From positions 1-64,000 of the forward strand of contig JALWQH010000043.1 in NCBI GenBank assembly GCA_027083135.1: a stretch of DNA of 64,000 nt, written 5' to 3'. Made by a program: the position numbers and the translations under genes. Within the stretch, counting starts at the first letter, position 1; every line of letters starts with the position of its first letter. Of the stretch, positions 27,142-36,403 are shown one piece after another. This DNA comes from Desulfurococcales archaeon. GTDB taxonomy: Archaea > Thermoproteota > Thermoprotei_A > Sulfolobales > WAQK01. The notes under the pieces are model-generated. The model was not told the DNA's origin. It saw only the letters and a program-made list of their open reading frames with translations, and searched no databases.

Positions 27142-28401
27142 ATGGTGCCTAGGATAATGGGGGAGAAAAACTATTTTGATAGTCTAAGGGAGGCTCAGAT
27201 CTCGAAGTACAGGGAGCTGATGCTGGAATTTTTGGAGGAGGCTCGACGCACCCCGGGGAGAACAATATTCATCGTCTATCTGCCGTCGGCTGAAAACACT
27301 ATTGCAGCGTCTATTCTTGCCTCCTCCCTGGAGGCTAGCGGCATACGTGTAGTGTCTTACCCCTCACACAATGCTCCCAGCACTCCAAGCATACCAGCAG
27401 TATACATAAATGTTGAGCCGAAGGGCCTGGGAAACGAGCTATACATGGGTGGTAAGCCTCCAAGCCACGCGTCTAGGAGCATAAGAGTGGAGAACGGCTT
27501 GCCGAGCCTGCTCGTATTATTGTTGGGGGAGATAGCCCCGCTCAACGATTATGCACGCCTAGCAGCAATAGCGTCAGCCTACATTATGAGTAGAGATAAG
27601 GGGGAGAGGCGGGATCTAGTAGGCTTCGACAGGGAAGCAGCAGCCAAGGCTAGGGATATAGGGAGAAAATTCACGCTGCTTGCCTATAGGGTTGAGCGGG
27701 AGCCTCTAGCCTCCTCACTAGCAAGAACACTGCTACCCTACTATCCCGGCCTGACGGGCAGCGAGGAGAGCACAAGAAGAGTGTTGAGGGAGGCATCCAT
27801 AGATCCAGATGCAGTTTACAGTAGAATAGAGGATAGAGACACCATATCATCCCTCCTCAACCTGCTCATAGACCTTGTGTCAAAGGAGTATCAGAGCAGG
27901 CCACGTGATCCTAGAAGCCTCATAGCAGGGATAAACTACTATCACCTAGGCTCCCACATATTATGGGATGCACGTGAGCTAGCAGTAGTGCTTGAAGCAA
28001 CGCATTATTCATGGGGCCCCGAGCAGATAATGCTGTACACCATGCTGGAAGCCGAGAGACGTGTTTACAGGGAGTATTTAGCCAGGCTTCTCCCAAGAGT
28101 AGTGGAGCTTGTAGAGGATGCTAGGACGAAGCCTGGAACATTGAGGGAGGCAAGGCTGGCTGGAAGGAAGGCATGGATCCATGTAGGCGCAGATATAGGG
28201 GATCCCCTCACAATAGCTGCACAAGCGCTTAGAATGATGGGTGTAATAGAGGGCAATAAGCCTGTGATCGCTGGTAAAACTCCAGCAATACCTGTAGACG
28301 AGGCTCTTAGAACAGGGCTATGGCCCCTGCCAGATGAATGCGCCTCAAGCCATGCTCTCAGAGGCTCATGGATCAAGATAGGTGAATGCCTTGAAGATTA
28401 G
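27142..28401 (+). CDS. RecJ/Cdc45-like protein with degraded DHH motifs (putative CMG helicase subunit)
   Basis: A 419-residue protein located between S15 and Pcc1/S3ae, where crenarchaea carry a catalytically dead RecJ homologue that works as archaeal Cdc45 with GINS and MCM. The fold region at residues 41-60 (TIFIVYLPSAENTIAASILA) aligns with DHH motif I, but the HxDxDG acidic residues are gone (SAEN). No DHH triplet exists anywhere in the protein. It is therefore unlikely to be a nuclease. Start ATG 27142, or ATG 27157. The identification rests on neighbourhood and weak motif alignment. Confidence 0.65.
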   Translation: MVPRIMGEKNYFDSLREAQISKYRELMLEFLEEARRTPGRTIFIVYLPSAENTIAASILASSLEASGIRVVSYPSHNAPSTPSIPAVYINVEPKGLGNELYMGGKPPSHASRSIRVENGLPSLLVLLLGEIAPLNDYARLAAIASAYIMSRDKGERRDLVGFDREAAAKARDIGRKFTLLAYRVEREPLASSLARTLLPYYPGLTGSEESTRRVLREASIDPDAVYSRIEDRDTISSLLNLLIDLVSKEYQSRPRDPRSLIAGINYYHLGSHILWDARELAVVLEATHYSWGPEQIMLYTMLEAERRVYREYLARLLPRVVELVEDARTKPGTLREARLAGRKAWIHVGADIGDPLTIAAQALRMMGVIEGNKPVIAGKTPAIPVDEALRTGLWPLPDECASSHALRGSWIKIGECLED

Positions 28402-28651
28402 CATCAAGGCAGAGCTAAGAGTAATGGAAGGAGAGGATAGGAGGGCAAAGGCTATTCACAGCGCCTTAAAACCAGACGACACTGCTCCAAGAGAACTATT
28501 GCTGCAGAGCATGATTGAGGGAGACACAGTGATTTATATCGTCAAGGCCAGCGGGGATTCAGCACTTATACTCAAGGTTAGAAACACGCTTGACGATATA
28601 CTGGGATCCATAGAACTAGCTGAGAAGGCTATCAGTACAGGCAGACGGTAA
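28391..28651 (+). CDS. Pcc1-like KEOPS subunit, paralogue 1 (divergent)
   Basis: A protein of about 86 residues with the Pcc1 pattern: beta strands around a helix containing AIHSALKPDDT, then ALILKVRNTLDDILGSIE in the place of the Pcc1 helix that binds Kae1. The usual LRALLNS signature is changed to LKVRNTL. Pcc1 dimers bring two Kae1 units together. TTG 28391 with AGGTG seven bases upstream is the likely start, overlapping the previous gene by 11 bases. A second Pcc1-like gene lies at 41561. Confidence 0.65.
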   Translation: MKISIKAELRVMEGEDRRAKAIHSALKPDDTAPRELLLQSMIEGDTVIYIVKASGDSALILKVRNTLDDILGSIELAEKAISTGRR

Positions 28652-28688
28652 TATTTATTTATACTCTGTCTCCACGGGCTATAGGGCG

Positions 28689-29330
28689 ATGCCGGTGCCT
28701 AGGCCGAGAGTATCAGGCAGAGATAGGTGGAGGCTTAAGAAATGGTATAGCGTAGTGGCCCCCAAGATATTCGGCGAAGCAGTTGTAGGGACAACGCCTG
28801 CCGACGATCCGTTAAAGCTTATAGGCAGGGTTATGGAGACAACACTCTATGATCTCACAGGAGACTTCACACTGGTTCACGTCCACCTCTACTTCCAGAT
28901 AATCAAGGTTGAGGGAGACAAGGCGTACACGAGGTTCAAGGGACATGAGCTTGCCAGAGACTATATGAAGAGCCTTACAAGGAGGAAGAGCAGCAAGGTT
29001 CAGGGAATATTTAACGTGGAGACTAAGGACGGCTATGGTTTAAGGGTTACAGCCACCGCTTTCACATCGTACAGGTGTAAGACATCGCATAGGAAGGCTA
29101 TAAGAAGAGTGATGAAGGAGGTTGTGGAGAAGCATGCCAGAGAATCCTCCCTCGACGATTTCGTGCAGGCCATGCTATTCGGCAAACTATCCACGGAGAT
29201 CTTCGGAGAAGCTAAGAAAATATATCCGCTGAGAAAAGTGGAGATCTATAAGTCCAAGCTCCTCACAGTACCCGGCCCTCAGGGACCACAGCCAGCAGTA
29301 GTAATCTCCCCGCTAGCCTTCAAGAAGTAG
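28689..29330 (+). CDS. rps3ae: 30S ribosomal protein S3ae
   Basis: A 213-residue S3ae (eukaryal eS1). Recognised from DRWRLKKWYSVVAPKIFGE, TLYDLTGDF and the central KVQGIFNVETKDGYGLRV-like block, with the later TSHRKAIRRVM. A long TATA-like element, TATTTATTTATA at about 28652-28663, lies 26 bases before the ATG, so the gene likely has its own promoter. Confidence 0.95.
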   Translation: MPVPRPRVSGRDRWRLKKWYSVVAPKIFGEAVVGTTPADDPLKLIGRVMETTLYDLTGDFTLVHVHLYFQIIKVEGDKAYTRFKGHELARDYMKSLTRRKSSKVQGIFNVETKDGYGLRVTATAFTSYRCKTSHRKAIRRVMKEVVEKHARESSLDDFVQAMLFGKLSTEIFGEAKKIYPLRKVEIYKSKLLTVPGPQGPQPAVVISPLAFKK

Positions 29331-29385
29331 TTTTCAGAGAATTCTTTAAACCACGCATAGCATATCATCATTCAGGCTGACATGC

Positions 29386-30453
29386 TTGTCCTGCAGAGTA
29401 GTACTGCTTAAAATCCCCCTGGGAATGGAGCGTGTTGCCGCAAGCCTTGTATCAGAGCTTGACAGCCAGGCAAAGATCACGGCATCTCCAAGAGGATTCA
29501 GAGGACTAGTATTAGTGGAGGATACTAGCATAGAGCCCGCCAAGCTTGTCAGACTGATAGAGGAGAAGGTGCCGGAGGTTGAGAAAGCCTTCGCTGCAGA
29601 GGCCTGTGTCAGGGCGGATGTCGAGGAGATAAGCGAGGCTGCAGCCAAGGTAGCCTCGGAAAGAATAAGCTCTTCAGAGACGTTTGCTGTGAGGACTACT
29701 AGGCGGGGACACCACACCTACACCAGTATCGATGTAAATGTGGCTGCAGGAGATGCTGTGAGAAAAGCTACTGGAGCCACAGTAGACCTATCCAACCCTG
29801 ACAAGGTGGTTGTAGTAGAGATAATCCAGGATAAAGCCTACATAACAGTGCTCAGCGGCTCCTACTTCCATAAGAAGATGAAGCCTGGTAAGAACCCCGT
29901 CTACAGGGTTTTCAGAAAGCTAAGCGTGGTTCAGATGCCGTATCTCGGTCCTCTGGAGGCTGCCCATAATATTGGGAGGAGGATAGGCAGAGGTGTGCAG
30001 ACATTCGAAGTAGGGGAATTAGTTGTAGCTCCAATAGGCTTAATCAACGCTGATGAGCTGAAAAGCTTCCTCGACGGATTATTCGAGGGCATTGAGTCGA
30101 GGTACAGGGTGCAGGAGAAAAGCTATGGACGCGAAGTCCATAAGGTGAAGGTCAGGTTGCAGGACCTCTACCAGCTTGTGAGAAGCAGGTCTCATGAGAC
30201 TATAATAGTGCTTGAACCTGAAGGCGAGCCTGCCTCCAGGCTTGGAGAAGAACTGTATAAACTGCTTACGGGTAGGAGAAGGGTGAATATCCTTGTAGGC
30301 TCTAGGGAGGGCATACCCTCAGGGATATATAGGTTCGCGGATCTCGTAGTCGATGTGGCGCCAGGCATAACAATATCCACAGAGTATGCCGCGGTTGCGG
30401 CGTTGGTGGCTTTCACCACGCTCATCCATGACAGGCTGGGTGATGATGCTTGA
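29386..30453 (+). CDS. THUMP-domain RNA-binding protein with SPOUT methyltransferase domain
   Basis: A 355-residue protein. The N-terminal half (about 1-160) fits a THUMP RNA-binding module, ending in YTSIDVNVAAGDAVRKATGA and VVVVEIIQDKAYI. The C-terminal part (about 190-350) reads as a SPOUT methylase with the knot near VNILVGSREGIPSGIYRFADLV in parts and VDVAPGITISTEYAAVAAL. It probably methylates tRNA or rRNA; the site is unknown. TTG start at 29386. Its stop overlaps the next TTG by four bases. Confidence 0.7.
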   Translation: MSCRVVLLKIPLGMERVAASLVSELDSQAKITASPRGFRGLVLVEDTSIEPAKLVRLIEEKVPEVEKAFAAEACVRADVEEISEAAAKVASERISSSETFAVRTTRRGHHTYTSIDVNVAAGDAVRKATGATVDLSNPDKVVVVEIIQDKAYITVLSGSYFHKKMKPGKNPVYRVFRKLSVVQMPYLGPLEAAHNIGRRIGRGVQTFEVGELVVAPIGLINADELKSFLDGLFEGIESRYRVQEKSYGREVHKVKVRLQDLYQLVRSRSHETIIVLEPEGEPASRLGEELYKLLTGRRRVNILVGSREGIPSGIYRFADLVVDVAPGITISTEYAAVAALVAFTTLIHDRLGDDA

Positions 30454-31748
30454 AGGCAGTCATATTAGCGGCAGGCAGGGGTGAGAGGCTTCAACCCATA
30501 ACTGATACTAGGCCTAAACCCCTCATACCCATTGCGGGTAAGACCCTCCTACAAAGAACACTTGAGAAGCTAGCTGAGATCGGTGTGGATGAGGCTATAA
30601 TAGTGGGGAGCTACATGATCAACGCTCTTAGAAACGCTGTTAAAGGCTATGAGGGGAGGCTTCATGTAAGGCTGGTGGATCAAGGCGAGCCTCTAGGCAC
30701 AGGCCACGCCTTAAAAGCTGCTTCAAGCCTCATCGACGAGGACTTCCTCCTAATTTATGGGGACCTCATGGTTGAGAAGCCAGCCCTACTCAAAGTTTCC
30801 TCCTCTAAGCATGACGTCATAGTAGGTGCTATAAGGGTTGAGGAGCCATGGCGTTATGGCGTCCTAGTGGTCGATGATCAGGGAAGGCTAATCAACATTG
30901 TTGAAAAGCCTCCTAGGGGCGAAGAACCATCAAACCTGGTTAATGCAGGAGTATATAGGCTAACCCCGGAAATACTGGATTTCCTAGATACGCTTAAACC
31001 CTCCCCTAGAGGCGAGCTGGAGCTTACAGATGCCCTGGCAATGATGGCCAGGGAGAGGGAAGTCAGAGTAGTAGAGCTGGATAGGGACGAGTGGTTTGAG
31101 ATAGGGTACCCCTGGGATCTACTAGAGGCTGCCAAGCGCATCCTAGGGGATCTTAGTGGACAGGTGGTTGAAGGAGAGATTGAACCCGGAGCCAGGGTTA
31201 AAGGCCCAATATACGTAGCTCCTAACGCTATTATTAGAAGCGGGGCCTACATTAAGGGCCCAGTATATGTGGGGGAAGGCTCGGAGGTGGGGCCTAACTG
31301 CTATGTTAGAGGCCCTACAATCATAGAGCGTGATGTTAGAATAGGTAATGCGGTGGAGGTTAAGGCCAGCATAGTGTTGGAGCATTCCAGGATCTCCCAT
31401 CTAAGCTATGTTGGCGACAGCGTGGTGGGAGAACATGTTAACCTTGGAGCCGGGACAATAACAGCTAACCTCAGGTTTGACGACAAGGATGTGAAGGTCA
31501 GGGTTAAGGGGCAGGTAGTTTCAAGTGGCAGGAGGAAGCTGGGAGCATTCATCGGAGGATACGTTAAGACAGGTATAAACGTCTCAATACTTCCAGGGGT
31601 AAAGATAGGAGCATACTCGTGGATAATACCGGGCTCAATAGTTGTGGCTGACGTACCGCCTAGGAGCATCTATAAGTCCAGAGGCTACCGCAGCTACGAG
31701 GTGAAGCCTCTCCGCCTAGATTCCGAGCAGGCATTAAAGGAAGAGTAA
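30450..31748 (+). CDS. Bifunctional sugar-1-phosphate nucleotidylyltransferase/acetyltransferase (GlmU-like)
   Basis: A 432-residue protein with a nucleotidyltransferase domain (about 1-230; AAGRGERLQPITDTRPKPL, then GDLMVEKPALL) and a C-terminal left-handed beta-helix of hexapeptide repeats (about 250-400; e.g. ARVKGPIYVAPNAI, GEHVNLGAGTITANL). This layout matches Sulfolobus ST0452, which acetylates glucosamine-1-phosphate and forms UDP-GlcNAc. Together with the GlmS-like (49811) and GlmM-like (60834) genes, it can complete UDP-GlcNAc synthesis. TTG start overlaps the previous stop. Confidence 0.85.
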   Translation: MKAVILAAGRGERLQPITDTRPKPLIPIAGKTLLQRTLEKLAEIGVDEAIIVGSYMINALRNAVKGYEGRLHVRLVDQGEPLGTGHALKAASSLIDEDFLLIYGDLMVEKPALLKVSSSKHDVIVGAIRVEEPWRYGVLVVDDQGRLINIVEKPPRGEEPSNLVNAGVYRLTPEILDFLDTLKPSPRGELELTDALAMMAREREVRVVELDRDEWFEIGYPWDLLEAAKRILGDLSGQVVEGEIEPGARVKGPIYVAPNAIIRSGAYIKGPVYVGEGSEVGPNCYVRGPTIIERDVRIGNAVEVKASIVLEHSRISHLSYVGDSVVGEHVNLGAGTITANLRFDDKDVKVRVKGQVVSSGRRKLGAFIGGYVKTGINVSILPGVKIGAYSWIIPGSIVVADVPPRSIYKSRGYRSYEVKPLRLDSEQALKEE

Positions 31749-31760
31749 GGAATACTAGCA

Positions 31761-33317
31761 ATGCTAAGAGAGTATAATATAGTTTTGAAAAGACGGGTTA
31801 AAGGCCTTGTGAGAATAGCTTTACTTTACCCGTCAACCTATGAGGTCTCGATCTCAAGCCTGGCCTACCAGATGATATACTATGCTCTTAACTCGTACCC
31901 TGAAGTCATGGCTGAGAGAGTCGTGTTAAGCGAGGGTCCGCGGAGCCTGGAGACGGGTTTAAGCTTAAGGCTCTTCGACTTGATCCTCGTGTTCCTACAC
32001 TATGAGAACGGCATAGCAGATGCTGTAGGTATGCTGTGGTCCGCTGGAATAAACCCTCTGAGAAAGAGGAGGGAAGGGAAGCCTGTAATCATTGCTGGAG
32101 GCCCTCCGGTAACAGCGAACCCGAAGCCCTATGCCGGACTATTCGACGCGATGGTTATAGGTGAGGCTGAACCCGTGCTGAGGAGAATGATTGAGGCATG
32201 GCTTAGGTGCAGCGATAAGAAATGCTTCCTAGAGGACCTGGCTGGAAGCAGAGGGATCTATGTTCCTGAATATTCTTCTAAACGCGTTGTTAAGTCCTAT
32301 GTCCCAATACTTGACGAGGCCTTTCACCCTGTAAGGCAGATACAACCTTTGGATAGGGAGCCTGTATGGGGGAGGGGATACATGCTTGAAAGCGGGAGGG
32401 GTTGCGGAAGAGGATGCAGGTTCTGCATGGAGGGCCACATATTTCTTCCGAGGAGGGAGCGCAGCCTAAGAGTCATCACTAGGCTAGCTGAAAAAGGGGC
32501 TGCAGCTAACAATGCCAGCAAGATCATTTTCTACGACCTAGCATTCCTCGACCACCATGACTCCGCCAGGATACTGGAGGAGCTGGTCGAGGATATGGGG
32601 TTCAAGATCTCGGTCCCATCGCTTCGAGTAGACGCACTGACCCCGCGGCACCTGGAGCTGATAGCTAGAGGAGGCCAACACACCCTGACAGTAGCTCCTG
32701 AAACCCCTCATGAATGTCTGGGAAGAGCCTTGAATAAGCTGATATCCAGGGACATGGTTGAGGGGAAGATGAGGAAGGCTGTAAACGCTGGGATAAGGAT
32801 GTTCAAGCTATACTACATGGTAGGCCTTCCCATGGAGCCTAGAAATATAGCTGAACTTATAGCCAAGGATATCATGTATTTCAGGGAAAATCTAGGCAGC
32901 ATAGTTCTCAAAGTATCTGTCAACCCCTTCATACCTAAGCCTCATACCCCCCTGCAATGGGCTCCCATGGCTTCCCTGCAGGAGCTCAGAGCAAAGCTGA
33001 GGGAGCTTAGGAGAATGCTGGCTGGAAGCGTAGAGTATAGTGAATATGATCCGAGGTGGGCTAGGATCCAGGCTGCTATAAGTAGGGGTGATGAGAGGCT
33101 TTCACCCATACTGGCTCGATGGGGGGTTCTGGGAGGAGGCCTGGGGGCTTGGCGTAAAAGCCTCCGTGAGGCCGGTGTAGGGGAGGATGATTTGCTTAGG
33201 CCTCCTGAGCTCGAAGCCCCTACTCCATGGAGTATAGTGGATCTGCTGGTTCCAGAAGAGGTTTTGAGAAGGGGGTATGAGCAGTATATGGCCCATCTGT
33301 CAGCATGTAAACGCTGA
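31761..33317 (+). CDS. Radical SAM protein with N-terminal B12-binding-like domain
   Basis: A 518-residue protein of unknown reaction. Residues about 15-140 resemble a cobalamin-binding-type Rossmann domain (IALLYPSTYEVSISSLAYQ, PVIIAGGPPVTANP, FDAMVIGEAEPVL). The radical SAM cluster motif is CxxxCxxC at C215, C219 and C222 (GRGCGRGCRFC). Later parts (APETPHE, YYMVGLPMEP, NPFIPKPHTPLQW) are shared with a broad group of uncharacterised archaeal and bacterial radical SAM enzymes. It sits between sugar nucleotide and GTPase genes, which gives no clear hint. Confidence 0.8.
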   Translation: MLREYNIVLKRRVKGLVRIALLYPSTYEVSISSLAYQMIYYALNSYPEVMAERVVLSEGPRSLETGLSLRLFDLILVFLHYENGIADAVGMLWSAGINPLRKRREGKPVIIAGGPPVTANPKPYAGLFDAMVIGEAEPVLRRMIEAWLRCSDKKCFLEDLAGSRGIYVPEYSSKRVVKSYVPILDEAFHPVRQIQPLDREPVWGRGYMLESGRGCGRGCRFCMEGHIFLPRRERSLRVITRLAEKGAAANNASKIIFYDLAFLDHHDSARILEELVEDMGFKISVPSLRVDALTPRHLELIARGGQHTLTVAPETPHECLGRALNKLISRDMVEGKMRKAVNAGIRMFKLYYMVGLPMEPRNIAELIAKDIMYFRENLGSIVLKVSVNPFIPKPHTPLQWAPMASLQELRAKLRELRRMLAGSVEYSEYDPRWARIQAAISRGDERLSPILARWGVLGGGLGAWRKSLREAGVGEDDLLRPPELEAPTPWSIVDLLVPEEVLRRGYEQYMAHLSACKR

Positions 33318-33319
33318 TT

Positions 33320-34552
33320 CTACCTGGCCTTAGCTGCCACTATCTTAATCACATCATTGTCTCTAAGCACGTAATCCTCGCCGAGCCTCGTCTTAGTGCG
33401 GGCATCCACAGCGTAGAGGAAGGTCTCCCCCAAATCCGTGTGGATCATGTATGCCAGCTCCCTAGCCGTCGTCCCCCTCTTAACAAGGAAGACGTCTGGG
33501 AGGACGTTGCCATCATGATCCGTCAGCTTGCCTGCATCTTCAACAGGGTACACTGTTATCATGTCGAGCAGCTCGAAGAAAGCCTTATTCAAGGCTTGCT
33601 GCACCCCAGTGGAGCCCCACTTCCTGAGCACACGGCTACGTATATACTCTAAGGCTTCAAGCTGCCTGCGGGTAAGTGCTGATTCATCCGGTATGGTGAA
33701 ATCACTATCACCTGGCAGGTAATCTATGATGCCCTTCTTAGCAGCCTTGCGTAGGGCTAGTTCTGAAACTGCGCTTGTCGGAACTATTATTCTCTGCTTA
33801 AGCCTTCTCTCCATCTCCTTTATTATATTCTCAGCGCTAGGTAGGTCCGCCTTATTGGCGGCTATGAGCATGGGTTTTGAGGCGCGTCGCAGCGCGGATG
33901 CGAAGAGCCTTAACTCCTCATCCCTCCAGGACGTCAGCTTCTGGGATTCAAGCCCTGTCTCCCTTAAAGCCCTTACCACATGCTCCTTCCTTATGGATAG
34001 GCCTGAGAGCCTGTGTGTAAGGGCATCCTCCACCTTCTCGCCACTTGTATCCACTGTTCGCGCAAACCTGCTCCAATCGCTTGACAATATTCTATGAAAC
34101 CACTCGTCTATCTCCTTCTCAATGGTCTCCACATCCTCCACGGGATCATGTGTTCCTGGAGGGACGGGGTTCCCCTCAGGATCCGTTGAGCCTGAAGCGT
34201 CTACAACGTGGATGAGCATGTCTGCCTGCCTTAGATCGTCGAGGAACTTGTTGCCAAGTCCTCTCCCCTTATGGGCGCCTGGAATCAGACCTGCAACATC
34301 CAGCAGTCTTACAGGGATCATCCTATACCCCTTTATGCAGAGAGAGTTCCTTGGATTGCATTTGACTCCGAACTCCTCGTGCACACACTTCTTCCTCAGA
34401 TACGCTATCCCTATGTTCGGCTTTATGGTTGTGAAAGGCCTGTTGGAGACCTCCACCGGTATAAGCGTGGCTGCGGAGAAGAAGGTGCTTTTACCCACAT
34501 TGGTTTTGCCCACTACTCCTACTAGAGGCTGGGGTGCAGGCAACACTGACAC
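33320..34552 (-). CDS. YchF/OLA1-type Obg-family GTPase/ATPase
   Basis: A 410-residue translation-associated NTPase. G1 is [10 protein letters not shown]3 [16 protein letters not shown] and G4 NKAD; a helical insertion and a C-terminal TGS domain ([23 protein letters not shown]) follow. Three cysteines in [19 protein letters not shown] after switch I are typical of archaeal forms and may bind metal. GTG start at 34552. It is convergent with the radical SAM gene and divergent from L15e. Confidence 0.9.
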   Translation of the reverse strand: MSVLPAPQPLVGVVGKTNVGKSTFFSAATLIPVEVSNRPFTTIKPNIGIAYLRKKCVHEEFGVKCNPRNSLCIKGYRMIPVRLLDVAGLIPGAHKGRGLGNKFLDDLRQADMLIHVVDASGSTDPEGNPVPPGTHDPVEDVETIEKEIDEWFHRILSSDWSRFARTVDTSGEKVEDALTHRLSGLSIRKEHVVRALRETGLESQKLTSWRDEELRLFASALRRASKPMLIAANKADLPSAENIIKEMERRLKQRIIVPTSAVSELALRKAAKKGIIDYLPGDSDFTIPDESALTRRQLEALEYIRSRVLRKWGSTGVQQALNKAFFELLDMITVYPVEDAGKLTDHDGNVLPDVFLVKRGTTARELAYMIHTDLGETFLYAVDARTKTRLGEDYVLRDNDVIKIVAAKAR

Positions 34553-34635
34553 CTCTCATAATTCACAAGGGAGCGGTAAACATTTTAATCCTACCTGGAA
34601 TCCCAATGCTCCGTGAGGCTGGAAGGTGTCTAGGG

Positions 34636-35310
34636 ATGGCTAGATCAATGTACCATTACATCGCCCAGCTGTGGAGGAGGCCGTATGACGGTGTGATGGC
34701 TGAGGTTATGCGTTCACGCATATTGATGTGGAGGCGCCAGCCAAGCATAGTTAGAGTAGAGAAGCCCACCAGGCCTGATAGGGCTAGGAGCCTGGGATAC
34801 AAGGCTAAGCAGGGCTTCATAGTGGTTAGAGTACGTGTCAGGAAGGGAGGCTTGAGGAAACCCAGGCCAAATAAGGGGAGAAGGCCTAAGAGGATGGGTG
34901 TCTACGGCTTCTCCCCTGCTAAGAGCCTCAGACTAATAGCTGAGGAGAGGGCTGCCAGAAAGTATCCCAACATGGAGGTTCTGAACAGCTACTATGTGGG
35001 TGAGGACGGCCTTTACAAGTGGTTTGAGGTCATAATGGTTGATCCACATCACCCAGCGGTGAGGAATGATCCCGAGATAAAATGGATAGCTGAAAAGCAG
35101 AATAGGGGGAGAGTATTCCGCGGGCTTACAAGCGCTGGCAGGAAGATGAGGGGCCTGAGGAAGAGCAGAGGCCTAAAGGGAACCCATAAGTATAAGTGGA
35201 GGAAGAAGGAGAAGGAGCGTAGGCTTAGAAGACGCCATGAAGCCAGCAGGGGCGCCAGGCTAATAGCACCCGACGAGATAAGGGAGAGATACCACAAGGA
35301 TCTCCAGTAG
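34636..35310 (+). CDS. rpl15e: 50S ribosomal protein L15e
   Basis: A 224-residue L15e heading the exosome superoperon. The start [17 protein letters not shown], the [20 protein letters not shown] block and the closing [17 protein letters not shown] are typical, though slightly altered. The frame is open back to 34534, but ATG 34636 is the family start. AACATTTTAATCC at about 34579-34591 is a good TATA candidate about 50 bases upstream. Confidence 0.94.
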   Translation: MARSMYHYIAQLWRRPYDGVMAEVMRSRILMWRRQPSIVRVEKPTRPDRARSLGYKAKQGFIVVRVRVRKGGLRKPRPNKGRRPKRMGVYGFSPAKSLRLIAEERAARKYPNMEVLNSYYVGEDGLYKWFEVIMVDPHHPAVRNDPEIKWIAEKQNRGRVFRGLTSAGRKMRGLRKSRGLKGTHKYKWRKKEKERRLRRRHEASRGARLIAPDEIRERYHKDLQ

Positions 35311-35361
35311 CACAACTATTTAGCCTTGTTTAAACTAGCTTCACTAGTGGTGTACTTATAG

Positions 35362-35799
35362 TTGGCTAGGCCTAGGGTTAGGAGGCTGGAGCTGCAGGCA
35401 TTATGCCATGCCACGGAGGCTCCCGAGAAAGTTAGAGAGGCTCTGCTCAACCTCCTCCCAGAAGAGCTGAGAGGCAGGGCGAATGTGGAGGAGACCATTA
35501 TGAAAGGCCACTATGGAAACCCGATAAGGCTTCTCAGAATAATATTAGCCGAGAATGATGCTGAGAGAACGCTGAAATGGTTGTTCTCGAAGATGAGCAG
35601 AGACGACCTAAGGCTGCTGGAGCTATCGCTTGAGAGGAGGATGGATAAGGGAGGCCACTTATACTTAAGGCTTGACAAGCAGGACGCCTATATGGGTAGA
35701 GTCAGAATCACAGGTGGCGGAGACGTTGTCAGGCTTGCAGCATCCATTCGCGGCAAGCCTATAGAGGCTATTAGGAGGCTTGCCAGCATTGAGCAGTAG
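35362..35799 (+). CDS. Exosome-operon RNA-binding protein (DUF54/COG1325)
   Basis: A 145-residue protein of the small family regularly found in the archaeal exosome operon. It has an L5-like RNA-binding fold by family knowledge; visible conserved parts are RRLELQALCHATE, MKGHYGNPIRLLRI and RLDKQDAYMGRVRI. The exact target is not known. TTG start at 35362. It overlaps the RNase P p30 gene by 11 bases. Confidence 0.85.
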   Translation: MARPRVRRLELQALCHATEAPEKVREALLNLLPEELRGRANVEETIMKGHYGNPIRLLRIILAENDAERTLKWLFSKMSRDDLRLLELSLERRMDKGGHLYLRLDKQDAYMGRVRITGGGDVVRLAASIRGKPIEAIRRLASIEQ

Positions 35800-36403
35800 G
35801 CCAGGGGACCTCTGCCTCCGACCCCCTGATCCAAGCATTGCTGGGAAGATTGTTAGAATGGCTGCGAGACTAGGCTACGGGCTGCTGGCAGTAGAGGCTT
35901 CGGATGAGGCTTGGAGGCAGGCTTCAACGACATGTAGGGAGCTTGGATTAAAGTGTATTAGAAGAATCACCATAAAAGCCTCGACTTCCCAGGAGGCGCG
36001 CAGGATCCTCAGAAAGGTGAGAGGATCGGCTGGAATAATAGCGCTACGCCCCCTAGGAGTAGATGCCGCACGGTTTGCAGGCAGGGATTCAAGGATCAAG
36101 CTGCTTGTAGGCTACGAGGCCTCGAGATACGTGGATAGGTCGCAGCGAAGACTGCTACGCGTAGGGGGAGGAGCCTTAGAAGCTGATCTCTCCCGCCTGC
36201 TGCATGGTGATATAGGCTACATTATACGTCTCCTCAGGTTAAGCGCCGCTAACAATATACCCCTAGTCCTCAGCAGCTGTGCTGAGGATGAGTGGAGCCT
36301 ATGGCCCCCACGTTCAGCCGCCTCTATCTCAGCCCTGGCCTCAGTGCCCCTCAGGCTGGGCGTAGAGGCCGTCTACATTAATCCATGGAGGGTTTCAGCT
36401 TGA
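35789..36403 (+). CDS. rnp3: RNase P protein component 3 (Rpp30)
   Basis: A TIM-barrel-type protein of about 204 residues, partner of Pop5 in archaeal RNase P, which removes tRNA 5' leaders. Recognised from DLCLRPPDPSIAGKIVRMAARLGYG near the start in parts, and the C-terminal IYINPWRV-like strand. TTG 35789 with GGAGG at 35774-35778 is the likely start; TTG 35780 is also open. Its stop overlaps the Pop5 start by TTGA. The family is divergent, and the call leans partly on position. Confidence 0.82.
   Translation: MSSRPGDLCLRPPDPSIAGKIVRMAARLGYGLLAVEASDEAWRQASTTCRELGLKCIRRITIKASTSQEARRILRKVRGSAGIIALRPLGVDAARFAGRDSRIKLLVGYEASRYVDRSQRRLLRVGGGALEADLSRLLHGDIGYIIRLLRLSAANNIPLVLSSCAEDEWSLWPPRSAASISALASVPLRLGVEAVYINPWRVSA

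Noticed and set aside
27142-28401. Active RecJ nuclease or phosphoesterase
   Set aside because: No DHH triplet and no acidic motif I; position and degraded motifs fit the Cdc45-like group better.
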